From contig CAYQEZ010000029.1 of assembly GCA_964416645.1 (NCBI GenBank), forward strand, positions 1 to 23,236: 23,236 nt of DNA, written 5' to 3'. This DNA is from GCA-002282575 sp964416645. GTDB taxonomy: Bacteria > Pseudomonadota > Gammaproteobacteria > Thiomicrospirales > Thiomicrospiraceae. Shown here piece by piece: positions 22,500 through 23,236 of the stretch. The notes beneath the pieces are model-generated. The model was not told where the DNA came from and ran no database searches. It saw only the letters and a list, made by a program, of their open reading frames with translations. The number at the start of each line of letters is the position of its first letter. The stretch's first letter is position 1. Position numbers and translations under genes: made by a program.

Positions 22500-23236
22500 T
22501 AGCTTCTGGTGAATTCAAGTAATAAGTGCATAACCCACCAAATTTTCCGCATCAATGCCAGATAACTCTCGGAACACCTCATAAGGTGTCTTGAATCCTA
22601 AGCACTTCCTTGGTCTGTTGTTTAGTTTATGCACAGCCTCCAACACCTGCTGGGTGGTCGCGTCCAACAGTCCCATTGCCTTGGGGAAGTATTGGCGTAA
22701 CAGCCCATTGGCGTTCTCATTTTGCCCTCGTTCCCACGAATGGTAGGGCTTGGCAAAATAGGTTTTGCAGCCAATGGCTTGGGCTACCTGTTCATGTTTG
22801 GCAAACTCCTTGCCGTTGTCGAAGGTGAGCGTGTGCACCCAATCCTTGAAGCCGTTCAGCAAGGTGACAATGCTGCTGGTAACTGTCCCTGCGCTCTTGT
22901 TCGCCACTGGGAGAGCGAGGCGTAGCTTGGATTTGCGTTCGTCCAGTGTTACCAGTGCGCCCTGGTGTCCCTTGCCAATCATGGTGTCCGCTTCCCAGTC
23001 TCCCAAACGTTCACGTTGGTTGGTCATCTCTGGGCGTTCGTCAATGTCCACCCGATTGGGGATGCCTTTGGTGCTGCCCGTTTTGCTGCCATAACGCTTA
23101 CGGTAGGTTTTTGTATGGCGGCGCAAGTTCAGATACAGCTTGCCGCCCGCACGCTTGTCTTTCAACACGTGCTGGTAGATGGTTTCATGGCAAACGGTTG
23201 TTTTACCTTCCGTTTTCAATCTACCGATGATCTGTT
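22500..23236 (-). mobile_element. IS30-family insertion sequence, partial
   Basis: The right part of an IS30-type element whose other end lies beyond the window. The last transposase codons run into TGCACTTATTACTTGAATTCACC on the minus strand (22506-22528), which has the look of an IS30 terminal repeat overlapping the end of the gene. The exact boundary and target duplication cannot be fixed without the other end. Between the EAL gene stop (22430) and about 22500 nothing is recognised. Confidence 0.6.
22515..23236 (-). CDS. IS30-family transposase, N-terminus outside the window
   Basis: The open frame runs to the right edge; the in-frame residues there (QIIGRLKTEGKTTVCHETIYQHV) are the usual IS30 segment before the catalytic domain, so a TTG at 23219 is not the true start. 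The DDE catalytic residues are visible in GDWEADTMIG (first D), LTFDNGKEF (second D) and WERGQNENANGLLRQYFPK (E). The C-terminus (LNNRPRKCLGFKTPYEVF..., VGYALIT) is typical, so this end is intact. It is convergent with the EAL gene. Confidence 0.92.
   Translation of the reverse strand, partial: QIIGRLKTEGKTTVCHETIYQHVLKDKRAGGKLYLNLRRHTKTYRKRYGSKTGSTKGIPNRVDIDERPEMTNQRERLGDWEADTMIGKGHQGALVTLDERKSKLRLALPVANKSAGTVTSSIVTLLNGFKDWVHTLTFDNGKEFAKHEQVAQAIGCKTYFAKPYHSWERGQNENANGLLRQYFPKAMGLLDATTQQVLEAVHKLNNRPRKCLGFKTPYEVFRELSGIDAENLVGYALIT

Noticed and set aside
22946..23230. Plus-strand open frames over the transposase region (22610-23230).
   Set aside because: They are antisense shadows of the IS30 transposase, which has clear DDE motifs on the minus strand.

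Overview
The window looks like a chromosomal segment of a gammaproteobacterium. The evidence is an RppH-type Nudix hydrolase, the order rpsF-rpsR-(DUF2232-like membrane protein)-rplI-dnaB-alr, a YcbZ/LonH-like protease, ComEC and YajQ. Composition is moderate in GC. An affiliation near Thiotrichales is only a guess.

Layout. Bases 1-1331 carry rppH and a secreted protein of unknown function, both on +. Bases 1308-7623 are a long minus-strand block read as rpsF, rpsR, membrane protein, rplI, terminator, dnaB, alr, small membrane protein, MATE exporter, with many start/stop overlaps. A 41-codon gene for the zinc-free L36 paralogue (7827-7952) is divergent from rpsF and ends at a terminator shared with the convergent comEC. 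comEC and a Lon-like protease (8018-11750, minus) follow; the nuclease-like domain of ComEC and the ATPase part of the Lon-like protein both lack their usual catalytic motifs.

The most interesting part is 11748-19981. Two 68-bp direct repeats (66/68 identical, 8166 bp apart) enclose a minus-strand iron/metal-acquisition islet: feoA-feoB, then a frameshifted TonB-dependent receptor, a Spy/CpxP-like periplasmic protein, a second TonB-dependent receptor with a CxxC motif in its plug, and an exported thioredoxin-like protein. One repeat copy lies directly upstream of the Lon-like gene and the other directly upstream of yajQ. The simplest reading is that these two genes were once divergent neighbours, and the islet entered their shared intergenic region while duplicating it. 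feoA and the first receptor each have a sigma70-type promoter whose -35 is embedded in a Fur-box-like sequence. Three MITE-like repeats (171, 148 and 69 bp) with related ends sit in the islet, and one of them forms most of the feoA leader.

Right of the islet is a c-di-GMP neighbourhood: yajQ, a candidate ~112-nt small RNA with its own promoter and terminator, and a PAS-GGDEF-EAL protein with a degenerate GGDEF and an intact EAL site. The start of that last gene lies in four tandem copies of an 8-bp ATG-containing unit. The window ends inside an IS30-family transposase gene. No rRNA, tRNA or CRISPR array was recognised.
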